This document shows, in pieces, positions 12,961-25,066 of a DNA stretch of 64,000 nucleotides. This DNA comes from Vespa crabro. Taxonomy: Eukaryota; Arthropoda; Insecta; Hymenoptera; Vespidae. The notes beneath the pieces were generated by a model. That model was not told the origin of the DNA and searched no databases. It was given only the letters and a program-made list of their open reading frames with translations. The stretch is from positions 4,225,001-4,289,000 of the forward strand of contig NC_060961.1 in NCBI RefSeq assembly GCF_910589235.1. Reading direction: 5' to 3'. A program made the position numbers and the translations under genes. The number at the start of each line of letters is the position of its first letter. Position 1 is the first letter of the stretch.

Positions 12961-12991
12961 GGAAGAGGGGGAGGGAGAGGGGGGAGGAAGA
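12911..12991 (+). repeat. 81-bp homopurine tract, (GA)n then G-rich
   Basis: All A or G: about 18 GA units, then GAGAAGGGAAGAGGGGGAG and further G runs. The complement pairs with the TC run at 12683-12725 about 185 bp away. Confidence 0.95.
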
Positions 12992-13318
12992 TAAAACTAT
13001 AGCTCTCTCTTTTGTAATTACGAGGAGTGCCAGCGCGATCGTAAAACTTGTCGTACTTCGTTTAAAAGTAATCGCAACGATACGGCTCTGCCGTAATCCA
13101 TGCCTCGTCGGATCACTCTGATCTCTCGTCGTTCCTCGTAGACGTAGTAGAACTTTGATTTCGTGAAAAGAAGTAACGCAGAGAGTGATATGGATAGCAA
13201 GTACGGGAAGTAAGTACGTTAAGAGGAGAAAAAAAAAAAAATGAAAAAGAAATATGCGAAGCGATTTCTTCTTCGTCTTCGTCTTCGTCTTCGTCGATCT
13301 CTTAAAACTCGAACGATC

Positions 13319-13327
13319 GAAAGAAAA

Positions 13328-13382
<55 letters not shown>

Positions 13383-13383
13383 A
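13319..13383 (+). repeat. 65-bp homopurine (GA)n tract
   Basis: GAAA/GAGA units only, with no pyrimidine over the interval. Confidence 0.9.
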
Positions 13384-13750
13384 CGTGTATCGGAATTTTC
13401 TCATCTTCGAAGACGGCAATTCCCCCGGGGGCTTCGTTCGACTTTCTTCGTCTTCTTCTTCTCCTTCTTCTAATTAAGCTCGCGGAGCAACGCATAATCA
13501 CGACTATCGGATGATCCAAGAAGGGAGGGTAAAAGAGACTGAGCGATCTCGCCGACGAGGACGATTATTTTTAATTCAATCAACGTCGTCGGAGGAGCAA
13601 CCAAGCAAGCAGCCTTTCCTCCTCCCTTGGTCAAGAGCTTGCTGTCGGTGAGTTAGGGGAGTCGTCCGGACGGATTTGAATACGCACATGCCAAATGTCA
13701 GGGGTCCGTGCGCATCCAGCTTCTTCTTCTTCTTCTTCTTGCAATCGATT

Positions 13751-13805
13751 CTCTTTCTCTCTCTCTCTCTCTCGCGCGCGCGCGCTCTCACTCTCTTTCT
13801 CTCTC
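13751..13805. repeat. (CT)n interrupted by a (CG)6 run
   Basis: CT units flank an alternating CG run at 13773-13785, a sequence class able to adopt Z-DNA. Confidence 0.9.
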
Positions 13806-13900
13806 GCACTCTCGGCCGGATCACGTAGCAATAAATAAGGGGAGACGAGACGCAGTAGGACAGTCGCGATGTCGTGCGGAATGCATCGGCTTCTGTCAAA

Positions 13901-13929
13901 CGTTCTGCAACTGGGCGAGTTGCAGAACG
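13901..13929. other. Perfect 12-bp hairpin with a 5-nt loop
   Basis: CGTTCTGCAACT (13901-13912) is the exact reverse complement of AGTTGCAGAACG (13918-13929), with loop GGGCG. Beyond a short mismatch, TTC at 13891 and GAA after 13930 could add pairs. It sits in a CpG-rich island outside any simple repeat. It may be a structured RNA, a dyad binding site or chance. Confidence 0.7.
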
Positions 13930-14032
13930 GAAGAGGACGAGTTGCGACAACGTTCGCTCGCCTGCACGAGCCCTGCGCGCTGATCCGAGCCTAGATTGCA
14001 TTAAGGCTTTTCCAAAATGAGCGATCCCTGCC

Positions 14033-14035
<3 letters not shown>

Positions 14036-14071
<36 letters not shown>
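14036..14071. repeat. (TC)n microsatellite
   Basis: TC units with one TTT interruption. Confidence 0.9.
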
Positions 14072-14708
14072 CCTTCTTCCTCATACTACTTTCTTCCTTC
14101 CTCACTTCCCGTCTATCCTGATTCTCTTTCTCTTTTTCCAAAGAACGAAGTATCCGGGATTACTAACTACTCCCAAATGCGGATACCCTCCTCACTCTAC
14201 ACAACTCTAATCAATTTGCCTCTAATTATGCGAAAAGATTTGTTTTTAAGATATCTTTGATAAATTGAAGAGATTAGAATTAGATTGTAGGGTTCTGTTC
14301 TCGTGAAATTGGGGAGAGAAAAGAAAAAAAAAAAGAAAGAAAAAAGAAAGGATTAAACGAGCTTGTAATTCGGTCGTATTTATATTTATCAAAGGAATTG
14401 ATTTATTTTTAAGGAAAATATTAAACGTGATTCATATCGTAGGAAATTAAAAAATATTTGCTCTGTTAATGTCTGATATAAAAGGAATGATAACATTAAC
14501 TGTTATTGCTATACATTCAACGTTTTAAAATGTATAAATATTTTTCCGACCACGAGATATTCGATAAGAAATATCTAAATAATGAAAGCTTAACCCACTT
14601 TAAGTAATCAAATCTGAAATCGATTGACTTTACTTTCGTGAAACTCCTATCACTTTGAAGATCGCTTTAAGTAAACTCTTTGAAAGATTCAACGCGTGAC
14701 GTTGCATG

Positions 14709-14711
<3 letters not shown>

Positions 14712-14756
<45 letters not shown>
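14712..14756. repeat. (GA)n microsatellite
   Basis: About 22 perfect GA units. Confidence 0.95.
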
Positions 14757-14759
<3 letters not shown>

Positions 14760-15123
14760 GAAAGGAAAGAAAAAGTTGAAAGTAAAATCGAGCATAGTTA
14801 TCTCTCGCTCCTTTCTTTTTCCCTTCGTTTGATAGAAGACAGAACTCGATATCAAAATACTCGAAAAGAAACACGTAGAATTGGCAAGACCATAATTTTC
14901 CGTACCGACACCCGAGGGTAAAATTGTATTAGGTATCGAGCACGAGAATGCTGATTTCAAGAGGATCGTGGGAACCCTCCGTTATCCTAGTATCGAAAAA
15001 GAGAAAGAAAAACACTTGCGTTAGTTAAGCTTTTTAAGCCTCGTGAAAACTCAGCCTATCCTTGTCCGCCATGAACGGTCACAATTTCTTCTTTAACAGG
15101 AGGGCAGGCCTTTCTTGTCACTA

Positions 15124-15154
15124 CACCACCACCACCACCACCACCACCACCACC
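15124..15154. repeat. (CAC)n trinucleotide repeat
   Basis: About ten CAC units; the poly-H frame it creates has no coding support. Confidence 0.9.
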
Positions 15155-15397
15155 ATCAGCAGCTAATTTCGATGTTTATACAAGGCAAGCAGGGGTTCAC
15201 GCGCTTCGACGAGCTTGTCGTCGTTGGTATCCCCATGAGTAAACGAACTACTTGCTCTCATCGAGGGCTTCCTTCCGTATTCTCTTATTCCCTTTTTCTT
15301 TTTCTTCTTCGTTTTCTTCGGAACCAGCAAGTTCGCACCGAATAAACAATAAAAAAGAGAAAACAAAAAGAAGAAAAGAAGAAGAAGAAGAAGCAAG

Positions 15398-15407
<10 letters not shown>

Positions 15408-15432
<25 letters not shown>
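15408..15432. repeat. (GA)n within a purine-rich stretch
   Basis: Preceded by GAA-type units from about 15355. Confidence 0.85.
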
Positions 15433-15436
<4 letters not shown>

Positions 15437-16568
15437 AACGGAAAAGTCGTGGAAAAGTTGGAATCGCAAGGGAGTCGCCAACCGGGATAAACATATTTTC
15501 GCGGTTCGTTTATTATTCGAAATCCCTGTGTGGCCTCCTCCTCTTGCGATAATATCGTTCCCTGTTGCTGACACCCTTCCCTGTTGAAAGGACAAGTTCT
15601 TTCTCGGCACTACTATAGCATTGGAGAATGTACTCGTCGTCTAACGAAAGCAATGCGTACGACACTATCAACAACGAGTAGAAAGTTTTGTCGTTTTCAG
15701 TCAACGCTTTCGAAATGGCGCGAAAGAGGAAACGTAATGCGTTTAGAGGTGGCTGCATACGCGAACCAGCTTTGTCAGCGGTTGCAATGGTGTTTATTTG
15801 CGATGCAAACGGTATGGGTTAGTATCGGCTTACGAGACCGGACAACAACGACGACGACCAAACGTATAATATATGTATGGAAAATAGATATCGTGATGGA
15901 ACGGCTATGACATCGTTTTCCTCTTTCTATCGCTTTAACGTTAATCCTTCCATCCGTTTCATCTATATATATATCAATTATGCTTCCTTCAAAATATAAT
16001 ATAAAATTCATTTTTAATATATTAAATTTTTACGAAAATAATCATAAAATTATTATAATTATTCATTATCATTCATTTTGTGTGTAACAAAGAATGTAAG
16101 ATTAGTTCAATTTCAAAAGGAAACGTATCAGAAAGTAATTCGAAAGGTAAAATTAGAATGTTAAGATAAGCATTAACGCATTATCTATAACGATGTTGTA
16201 ACAGCTGTAACGACTTTATCTTATTACAGATACACATGTATAAGTATAAGGCTAATATGATATCATAATAATAGAGGCTATTTATTTTAGTTCGACGTTT
16301 AATAAAAAAAAAAAAAAAAAAAAAAAATAGAACGATCCTAATGGACCACGTTACGGAGAAAGACGTGCTCGACGCTAATCCCCCTTATTTCTAAACCGTC
16401 AGGAGTCCAAATGTATCCCCGATAACCTACAATTGAATGGGATAAAGTCGCATGGTAGATAAAACCGAAAAGCCAATGTAAACTAAGCGCTCTATCGTCG
16501 GCGTATCCCCAAGCACAGGCGTCTCTTTAAGAGAGCGCAATATCGAATCCCGTTTCCGTTACACCATA

Positions 16569-16601
16569 TCCTCTCTCTCTCTCTCTCTCTCTTTTTCTTT
16601 C

Positions 16602-16650
<49 letters not shown>
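16569..16650. repeat. (TC)n microsatellite, two blocks
   Basis: Two TC runs separated by a TTTTTCTTTCTTCC interruption. Confidence 0.9.
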
Positions 16651-16653
<3 letters not shown>

Positions 16654-16976
16654 GATAGAACCGATAGAAGCGAAGATTAAAGTGTAAAGCCGATTTCAGT
16701 CGGCAAAGCGAGAAAGATTTATCACGACGTCGAGGTTACGAATCATTGATAACGGCGCTCGATAAGCCGGTTCGAATACAACGAACGATACGATTCTATC
16801 GTAATGTTCCTCGGAGCGTTAAAAGCGCGAACGGAATTTCTAAAGCAAACGATTTTACGTGCCTCCAAGACACACGCTCCGTTCGTCCCGATCCGTCGTT
16901 TTCCGTGTCGAAATAATAAAATTACGAACGATCGATGTCTTTCTTCTTTCTCTTCCCCTTCCCACCTCATCCCATC

Positions 16977-17046
16977 TCTCTCTCTCTATCTCTCTCTCTC
17001 TTTATCTATCTATCTATATATATATATCTATCTATCTATCTATCTC
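16977..17046. repeat. (TC)n/(TATC)n/(TA)n compound microsatellite
   Basis: TC units, then TATC units on both sides of a short TA run. Confidence 0.9.
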
Positions 17047-18244
17047 TTATCGTTCCACTTCGATAATCGAATTAAAATCTATCCGATAGATGTTAACGCT
17101 CGAGAAATTATTCACTCATCTTGACGAATCAAGCGTGTCACGTTTCAAAATAGTTCCCGGACGAGTAGCATAGACATTGAAACGAAACTAATTTCTTGAT
17201 TGCCAACCGATGGAATATCCGCTCGTTAACGCCGATTCTTGGATTTACCCGTTTCGCGGAATCTCGTTTAGACCATACAGTTAACGGATCCCGATACTAT
17301 TCTGACGATATCTAATTTAGTTAGGTGCCAGAAATATCGCTTAATCTTCCATACAATTCGTTCTCTCTCTCTGCACTCAGCAAATATGATGCCATCTTGA
17401 ATGATCAATGATCACGATCTTGAAAAATCAATGCAATATTTGATCGTTCAAAGGGAAGAAAAGAGGCGTGAAATGCGGTGATAAAAAATGGTTCGTTCGG
17501 AAGAAATAATGAGAAAAGAAAAAAAAAGAAAAAAAAAAAGAAATACGAAAAGAAAAGGAAAAAAAGAAAAGAGAAAAGAAAAAAGAAAAGAAAAGAAACA
17601 TATCCCGTACGAAACTTCACGTACGATTAAAGAGTTTCGATTCTTTTTCGAAGTTGTGCCTTCGAACGCGACTATAAGCAAGTAAATCGAAAAGAATTCA
17701 AAGGAAGTTATTTCCCTCCGTAAAGGAGCGCAACCGTTGTTGGTTGCGCATTGGCGATTTATAACCAAGCGGTATTTTTCACAGAGATCGTAAAAAGGAC
17801 GGAGAAGAGTTCGATACCTGATTAAGAAAACCCGAATGTCCTCTCCTCTTTCGTTTGTATGCAGGAGGACCGTGTCCTTCGCGATTTCGATGTATGACCG
17901 GGCATTGTTAGTGGTTCCGTTCACCATCGGCTTGTACCTGAAATCCGTGCAAAAGTATGATCTTTAAGTGCTACGTACGATCGTAAAATTGTCATTGAGC
18001 TGTTCGTAAACGTGGTATATATGTAACAATATCTTTTCTTCCTTAGCGAATGTTAAAAGCCGAAAACACGTAACTTTTGTTAAAAAGGTGCACCCATTTG
18101 TTTTCGCTCTTTTAAATATACAGATTCCTTTTAAATAATTTCTCTTTCTTTTTTTTAATTGTAATAGCAAATAATAAAAATCATTTATTCGTAGCTCATA
18201 GTAAGTAAAAATTAGAAAAATTTTTTAATTATATATAAATGTAA
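17047..18244. other. No gene seen
   Basis: CpG-bearing unique DNA to about 17,400, a purine-rich block at about 17,510-17,600, and AT-rich sequence after 17,960. Minus-strand F/L-rich frames are complements of the purine block. Confidence 0.5.
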
Positions 18245-18266
18245 GAAGATCTACAAAAAGATCTTC
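18245..18266. other. Perfect 8-bp hairpin
   Basis: GAAGATCT and AGATCTTC are separated by ACAAAA. Short enough to be chance. Confidence 0.5.
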
Positions 18267-18356
18267 GATACGTTACGTGAGAGAGGGTTCGCCGCTTTCA
18301 CTAATTAGGGAATTTCATTTCCTCGAGCTACCGACTAAACTTCGGAGACAATAGTT

Positions 18357-18397
18357 AGCAAGAAGGGTCTCCGAGAGACCCCAAATACTCGCTTGCT
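18357..18397. other. Nested stem-loop in a small GC-rich island
   Basis: The inner stem GGGTCTC (18365-18371) pairs with GAGACCC (18375-18381) around loop CGA. The outer stem AGCAAG (18357-18362) pairs with CTTGCT (18392-18397). The island at about 18280-18420 is clearly more GC-rich than the AT-rich DNA on both sides. Confidence 0.5.
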
Positions 18398-18788
18398 GCA
18401 CCTCTAAGCAGTTCTCGAGTCATCTAATAGATAAATTATATATAACTGGATGTAATAGATTGATTTTGAATATCAGAATTCCTTACCCTGTGAGAAACAT
18501 TAAATATTAATCTTCTATAACTCAATTTTTTTCTTTTCATATCTAAAAAAAACAACACCGTGAAAACTAATTTACAATATAAATAATATTATAAAGAACA
18601 ATATTATAGCATGGATATGAATGAAAATTTTACGGCGGAAAAATAAAAAAAAAATATTTATATACGAGCGTGTGACTTCAAAGTTACATAGGTTATAAAG
18701 ATTAAATTTGCTACGATAATAATAATAATAAAAAAAAAAAAAAAAAAAAACAAACAAAGTAATAATGAAGCAAAAATGATGAGTAATA

Positions 18789-18825
18789 TATATATATATA
18801 TTACTATAAGTAATATTAGTATAAG

Positions 18826-18886
<61 letters not shown>
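18789..18886. repeat. (TA)n and (GA)n compound microsatellite
   Basis: Two TA runs flank a TAAGTAATATTAG segment and are followed by about 14 GA units. A 22-base A run lies just upstream (18728-18750). Confidence 0.9.
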
Positions 18887-20595
18887 ATAAGCCAATCTTT
18901 CGAATAGTTTTCTAGCACATTCTGGCTCACACATATATTCTTCCTTTCTTTCTCTTTTAGTTGATCGCGTTTGTGCGCGTGAGCGCACATTGCGCACACA
19001 CGTGGTGCGACGCTCGTTAAGCGCAGTGCGATCCCCCGAGATATCGGCCTGGCTTTAAATCAAGTCCCTCTACCTCTCAACTGCTGTGACTGACTTTGAG
19101 CCAAGTCCACGGCCCCGCGTATACGTAAAACAAAAGAATCGTTAACGTCCGCCGTGGCGGTGCGCGGAACCACGGCGCATTCAAATGAGCTATTGACCAT
19201 TGCAAAAATGACAACAAGAAAGAGCGAACGAGCGAGAAAGCGATCCTGCTTTTGCTACCGAATAGCCTTCGCAACGAAGGGACGCGTCTGTCGCTCGAGA
19301 AACCGATCTGACGAGAAATGAGACCGGTTTGACGGTTAGGCAAAGCCGCGATGCCGATTCTCCGTATTTCAACAACTTTTCGCAAAGATTTCGGTTCGGA
19401 TTGCAATCGATGAACGATGAACGTATTCACATGAGCTTTTCTTTTTCTTATTATTTTTATTTATCTTTCGATCTTTCTTTTTTCTTTTTTTTTTCTTTTT
19501 TTTTTGTTTTTTTTTTTTTTTTTTTTCTTTTTTTACCTTCAGTTTAAGTCAAATCGATTAATTATTTATTTACGTAATACGTTTAACGATGAGAGAACGT
19601 TTAATCAGATGAAAAGATCCATTTAATTTCGTTTAATTTTCTTTCAAAACTCTACAAAAATGTTATCGATATGATTATATAGTAATCCTAAGATGATACC
19701 TAATAATTGCATTACTTCGTTTCATTACGATTTTTCAAAATTACTTTTGATCCGTTTAGAATTCTAATAATTAAAATTAACGGACGACGCTCTACGGCGA
19801 AAGAGTATTTTAATTATACAAGCATTTTTTGTCGACCAAAGTTATATACGATTCTGTCGCATTCCATTAATTACTCCATGATTAAAACAAAAATGTTTTA
19901 TGGAGCGTGCACGACTAATAAAGTATCATCGATTCTCTCGTATCATAATCGGAATAATAAAAATACTTTGCAAATCGTGAACAAATACGCAAGCTAAATC
20001 GCGAACGAAGATATAGAAATAGTTTTCACGTTGCTTTCGCCGAGAAAATTGCCAGAAGCGTTTTAAAAGTATTAAAGCTACATTAATTCTTTCAGCTATC
20101 GCATAAAAGCAACCAATTTAGCATTTGCGATTAACTAGATCATTATATGGATACAAATTTAGTTTGTTAACTAAACTTTGCGGCACGTTGAAAATATATA
20201 TAAAAGATAGAAAACAAAGAAAATAATATCGGTGAGAAATACGAAGTAGTAGGTATATCTCGATATATCGTGTTAATACACACGACCCAAGTATAATAAT
20301 TTATCGCGAAGTTATTCACCGGTAATTTCGGCAGCACGATCCACCGGGTTACTATCTCGCTTTCGTTTGTTCTCTTTCTCTTTCGAACGTCGACGTAATA
20401 TTTTAATATAACTTGCAACGAGCTATCCACGTCTCCGAATCCGTACTCGGTCGTGCTCGAGGGTACATACCGCATATTCGGTAAAGTAATTACACTGTCG
20501 CTCAATCTTTCGGAAGTAGAGATAAGCTAATTTTATTTTTATTTCGAAAGGATTCCCTTAAAGGTGAACTTCGACTGCGAGAGACGAATGAACGG
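18887..20595. other. No gene seen
   Basis: A CpG-rich island (about 18,960-19,420), a T-rich tract (about 19,470-19,540), then AT-rich unique DNA. The 96-codon frame at 19,707-19,997 is not repeat-derived, but I do not recognise it and see no splice context. Confidence 0.5.
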
Positions 20596-20645
20596 AACGA
20601 AACGAAACGAAACGAAACGAAACGAAACGAAACGAAACGAAACGA
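20596..20645. repeat. (AACGA)10 pentanucleotide array
   Basis: Ten perfect AACGA units, with degenerate units on both sides. It is not the insect telomere unit TTAGG. Confidence 0.97.
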
Positions 20646-21054
20646 ATGAATGGAGGAGTACGATAAAGTATCATTCAATAAAAATTAAAAAGCTGAAGGA
20701 ACGTAATGAAGTCAATCGGATATAAAAATACCTGAGAATACCTACATACCTATGTCGTGGGATGAAATGAACAATGAAAGGAAAGTGGATTCATGGACGA
20801 AGAGTTGCCGTTTTAAGAATACCAATGGGTAAAAGCGAATTCCACGAGAATTTTTCGTACACGTAGAGCCTTTACGAGTGTACAGAACATAAAGTTCCAC
20901 AAGTAGAAATCCCAACGGAGCAGAAAACATTATAAAAGGGTAAGGAAAATCTAACGGAGATCTGGCGAAGATCTAACGGATATCGATCCACGAGAAACCC
21001 ACTTCTAACGAGCCGCGAGTTGTGGACGTATCGTGAAAGGACGAGTTCTTTCTC

Positions 21055-21102
21055 TCTCTCTTTCTCTCCCCCCCCCCTCTCTCTCTCTCTCTCTCTTTCT
21101 GT
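21055..21102. repeat. CT-rich tract with a C10 run
   Basis: An uninterrupted run of ten C at 21068-21077 lies inside TC units; C homopolymers are rare in this window. Confidence 0.9.
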
Positions 21103-21235
21103 CTCTTTCTGATCCTCTCCTTGCCTCCCTCTTTTTCTCTCTAACTCTTTCGCTCTTTCTCTTTTAGAAAGTCAGAGTCGTTTGCGCTCGAACGAAGAAT
21201 GCGTCGATACAACGGTAATTGGCAGGCCTAGCGAA

Positions 21236-21436
21236 GTAGATAGGTAACGTGATGGTCGAAAGGTCGCAGAGTGGATAGACAAAGTGTCTCGCGAGAGGTA
21301 CGATGACATCGGCGAAGGAAGAAGATAGAGAAGATCGATAGATAGTCGATCGGCTAAATAGGCGGATAGGTGGATAGATTGGACGGCAGATCGGTAGATA
21401 TCGGATTAGATGAACGGATAATGGATAGATAGATAT
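21236..21436. repeat. GATA-rich degenerate repeat
   Basis: Many GATAG, GGATAGAT and TAGATAG units across about 200 bp, too irregular for a simple microsatellite. It could be a decayed GATA repeat or a cluster of GATA-factor sites. Confidence 0.6.
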
Positions 21437-22762
21437 ACTTGGAAACATTTACTAGCTTCGAAGAAGAAGATATTTAGTTATTGAACTATATCGAGTTACC
21501 TAGGGATAGAATGGATCAAGTTCAAGACTAGAACTTTACTCGTAAATTCTAATCAATTCAATAGTTAACGATAAATAATGTATCAGAAAGAATTCGAAGA
21601 TATAGCCTATCTTTAATCGAAATTTGATAATGAAGATTTTCTATAAATATTCAATCTATTCTCGACTTTAACATTTTATATCTTCTATTAAAAGACACAA
21701 GTGGACGTGTAACAAATCGATATCGTATATCGATATCGTACTATCGACGACTGCAAAGGGGGAGGAGGGGAAGGGAAAAAAGGATAAAAAAAAAAAAAAA
21801 AGAAGGGTCGGGAATGGCAAGGTCGAATTGGCCGATGTTCATCTCTATCCTAGAAGGCAGCAAGCACATATCTCCGAATATGATTAGCATATGCATGAAG
21901 CGGACCGGATCCCTTTCGGTAACATCGAACGAAGAAGTAACGTGCATGTGTGTGTCAGGCAGAACGTTTTCCAGCAATGTTGTCGTCATCGTCCAATCGG
22001 GTCACCCTTTCGACGACAGCAACCTCACTTCTACACCCTCCCATGTTGCATATTTTCAGAGCTGAAACGACGAAAGCCTCGTAAACAAACGCAATTCCCT
22101 CGTTACTTCGCACCGTACTTCGAAACTTCAATAATACCTTTTGCAGGTTTCTAAATTACCTCCTATTTAATTACATCTAGTTACGTAATTGGACCGCGTC
22201 GGACTAAACTCGACTAAGCATCAAATTAATAACCCTTAAAAATTCTTAATACTTCCGCTTGATACTAGAAAATAGGATCTTTATACACAGGTCGTTACTA
22301 GACCGAAACTTAGGAATACCCCGGGAGGAATACCAACCGGTTCCGGTGTTAACCGTTTCGTGCATGAAGTTACTTCCGGATGCGGCCTTTCCGTAAAAGT
22401 AAATCTAAATCGAGAGAGGTGAATACATTTTTTTAATGTAAAAAAAACTACATGGTGTTTGTTCGAAAAGAAATGAAGAAGAAGAAGAAGTTAATGCTTA
22501 CCAACCGAAAATATAACATGTCGAAAGAGAATTATAACTGTTATTTCTTTTCCAAAAAAGAAAAAAGAAAAGAAAAATTTTTGATGGCATTTGGTAGTGT
22601 TTCGAAAGTAATGCGGCCATTAAAAAGTCTCGAAGAATCGTAGAGAAACATATAGCACGAGATGGTTATTCCACCACCCGAATACAGTGCACACGTTGCA
22701 TACATTTCCACGATGCAACTTCGAAGATCGCGCGCGCTCGATAAAACTTTCAAGGGATCTCT

Positions 22763-22801
<39 letters not shown>

Positions 22802-23985
22802 TCACTCTCGATTGCATAATGCACCAAAGCGGTCGCTCCGCTGCAGTTACACAGACACCGAAGAGTTTCTCACGTTTCTCTCGTGGAATCCTATCGTCGA
22901 ACGTCATTGAATCGCAATCCGTTTAATAAATTTCACCGGCTGCGACCAAAATCGACAGCCAATACTTCTTTGTCAAATTATATGCATTCCTATACCTATA
23001 ACGAATTCCGTTCGTATTTTATCGATCGAGATCTATAAAAGAAAAAAAAAAAAGAAAAAAAAAAAAAAAAAAAAGAAAAAGGAGAAAAAAAAAGTTCGAT
23101 AGTGAAGCGAAACGACGGATAAAAGAAATTTTCATGATTTTTATATAAATTCAAAGCTGAAAGTAATAAATGATTTAAGTGAAAATGAAAACAAACATAC
23201 GTGTAGAATGAATCGTAATATTTTATCCCGCTTATTTGAAAGAACATATAATTTCAACTTTGATAATTATATATTTCTGAATTCACTATGAACACGATAC
23301 GTACGTATTCGCTTAATCAATGATTTCATCATCCTTAAACGTTCAGAAAGATGTTTCAAATCAAATCGTTGAAGTATTCGGCAATAAGCAAGCACCGATT
23401 AAAAAATCGAAAGGTATACCGGCGTGGCAACGAAACTGCATTACTACGCTCTCGGCGTAGTACGGAGGGTTGCTCGTAATGGGAAACGATTGGCCTTTAA
23501 TAGCCCACGTCTGATTGGAAACGATCGGGCCCCCTCCACGTTTCCTTCTCTTCTGACTACAGTAGAGACCACTACCCGAAACCAGCAGGCTAAACAGAAA
23601 GAAACGTCGTTAATGTAATGCGGCCCATACCGTGTGTTACCCAAAATGAGAATCCCTTTACCCCTCACTTACGAATTTAATTGCTTTCTATAATACAACT
23701 CTCCCACGTCGGAGAAATCGAAGAAATTTCGAGCGATTCAAATAATCGTAATAGTATCAACGTTTATCCAATAAAATTTCAAAACTTATAAAACTCGTTT
23801 TATTTATCATTTTGTTTTTAACCGAGTAACAATTTCGTCTAAAAGCGCAAACTTAACAAATGGACAAGTAAATTTATAGCGGCTATGTGATTCACCTTTC
23901 ATGGCCGATTGGATACAAATTAGTTCGTACAAAACGATTGAGTCGAATAAAATCTTTTTTATTATTATTGTTTTTTTAGTTTTTT

Positions 23986-24016
<31 letters not shown>

Positions 24017-24983
24017 CTTTTTTTTTTTTTTTTTTAGAGAAAGGAAAAGTCTCCTCGTTTTACGCTCGTGAAAATCACGAACTTTTCTCATCGACCGATG
24101 AATTGGTCACCTGGAAAGGTAATCTACGCTGTTGTGTAAAAGCACTGCCGATGCAAATGGAAAACTGATTGAAAAGTGGTAGCTTAACCGATATGATAGA
24201 ATATCGATCGAAACGACGCGCAAAGATACCGTTTTGTTCCGACTACACGTGTAATTGTCTTTTTCCGAGATTGGCATACAATTTCCGGCCGAAAAAGCTG
24301 TTTCTCTTTCTCCCTTTCCTTTTTCTTCTCTCTCTCTCCCTCTCTCTCTCCCTCTGTATCTCTGTCTCTATCTTTACCTTTTATCTCATGGACGTGCATC
24401 CACGAACGTGCGCGAAGTCAAGGGAATGTATCTCGCAACGAACTCGCGAGGCGAAGCTTCCTGTTTCCGGTGTCGACTGCGACCTAAAAATTGTTGTACA
24501 TGTTTCTACATATCTACGTACTCAGACGGTTTACTCGAAAGCATGGTTTCAGGAAAAATATGTATATGTTTATAATGGCGATCAGCTTACTTCCGTTATT
24601 ATTCCCCCGAGAGAAAAGCAAAAGGAAATACTCCGCCACTGCGAGATACGAACTTACGTTTCTATTTAAATATGAATTCGCGAATTAAACGTTTAACCTT
24701 TCCACGTCCATTCCTCGTTTTACAAAGATCGTATCGAAGGTGTAATAGTAAATTCTGTCGAATTTCATTCTCTTAAAAGGATTTATGATGATCCTGAAAT
24801 CGAAAGGACTCTATTATTGAAGGGTTGAGGAATTACATTTTGAGAACCACTGAAGTAGAGGGTTGAAAATAGTCGCCAGGGGCAAAGAAACCCTTCGGTC
24901 TCGATCTATCGAAGCGACCTATCGAAGGATAGATTTAGATTAGGTTCGAGACGAAGGATGACGAAATGAAAAAGGGAAAGAGT
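21437..24983. other. No gene seen
   Basis: Mixed AT-rich and CpG-bearing DNA. It includes a near-duplicate ATCGATATCGTA at about 21,718-21,741, A-rich runs at about 21,785 and 23,040-23,095, and a T-rich run at about 23,957-24,035. Frames near 21,814-22,154 and 24,169-24,688 are unrecognised. Confidence 0.5.
22757..22798. repeat. (TC)n microsatellite
   Basis: About 20 TC units with one early interruption. Confidence 0.9.
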
Positions 24984-25006
24984 AAAAGAAAAAGAGAAAG
25001 AAAGAG

Positions 25007-25050
<44 letters not shown>

Positions 25051-25066
25051 GAAGAAAGAGAAAGAA
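24984..25066 (+). repeat. 83-bp homopurine tract
   Basis: GAAA/GAGA and GA units with no pyrimidine; a second 49-bp purine tract lies at 25291-25339 in the same orientation. Confidence 0.9.

Larger units (their letters stand above)
12217..14110. other. CpG-rich island dense in strand-switching purine/pyrimidine tracts
   Basis: This is the most repeat-dense island in the window. Unique CpG-rich DNA is divided by TC, GA, CG and TTC tracts, including four TTC units near 13,728. The frames here (up to 263 codons on the minus strand) are built largely from S/L or R/E repeats. It could be a regulatory island or a promoter of an unseen gene. Confidence 0.5.
14111..16568. other. No gene seen
   Basis: AT-rich to about 15,050, then CpG-bearing unique DNA with CAC and GA tracts to about 15,950, then AT-rich with an A run at 16,300-16,326. 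Frames across 15,163-15,910 on both strands are not recognisable. Confidence 0.5.

Noticed and set aside
12728..13519. 263-codon minus-strand frame
   Set aside because: Built mostly from TC/GA tracts (SLSLSL) and TTC units; the unique parts match no family I know.
16766..16776. GGTTCGAATAC, similar to a tRNA B box
   Set aside because: It departs from the consensus at the end and no A box or acceptor stem pairs around it.
19707..19997. 96-codon frame in AT-rich DNA
   Set aside because: Not repeat-derived, but no family, no promoter and no poly(A) context; likely chance.
20596..20645. Telomere-like short repeat
   Set aside because: The unit is AACGA, not the insect TTAGG, and the array is only 50 bp.
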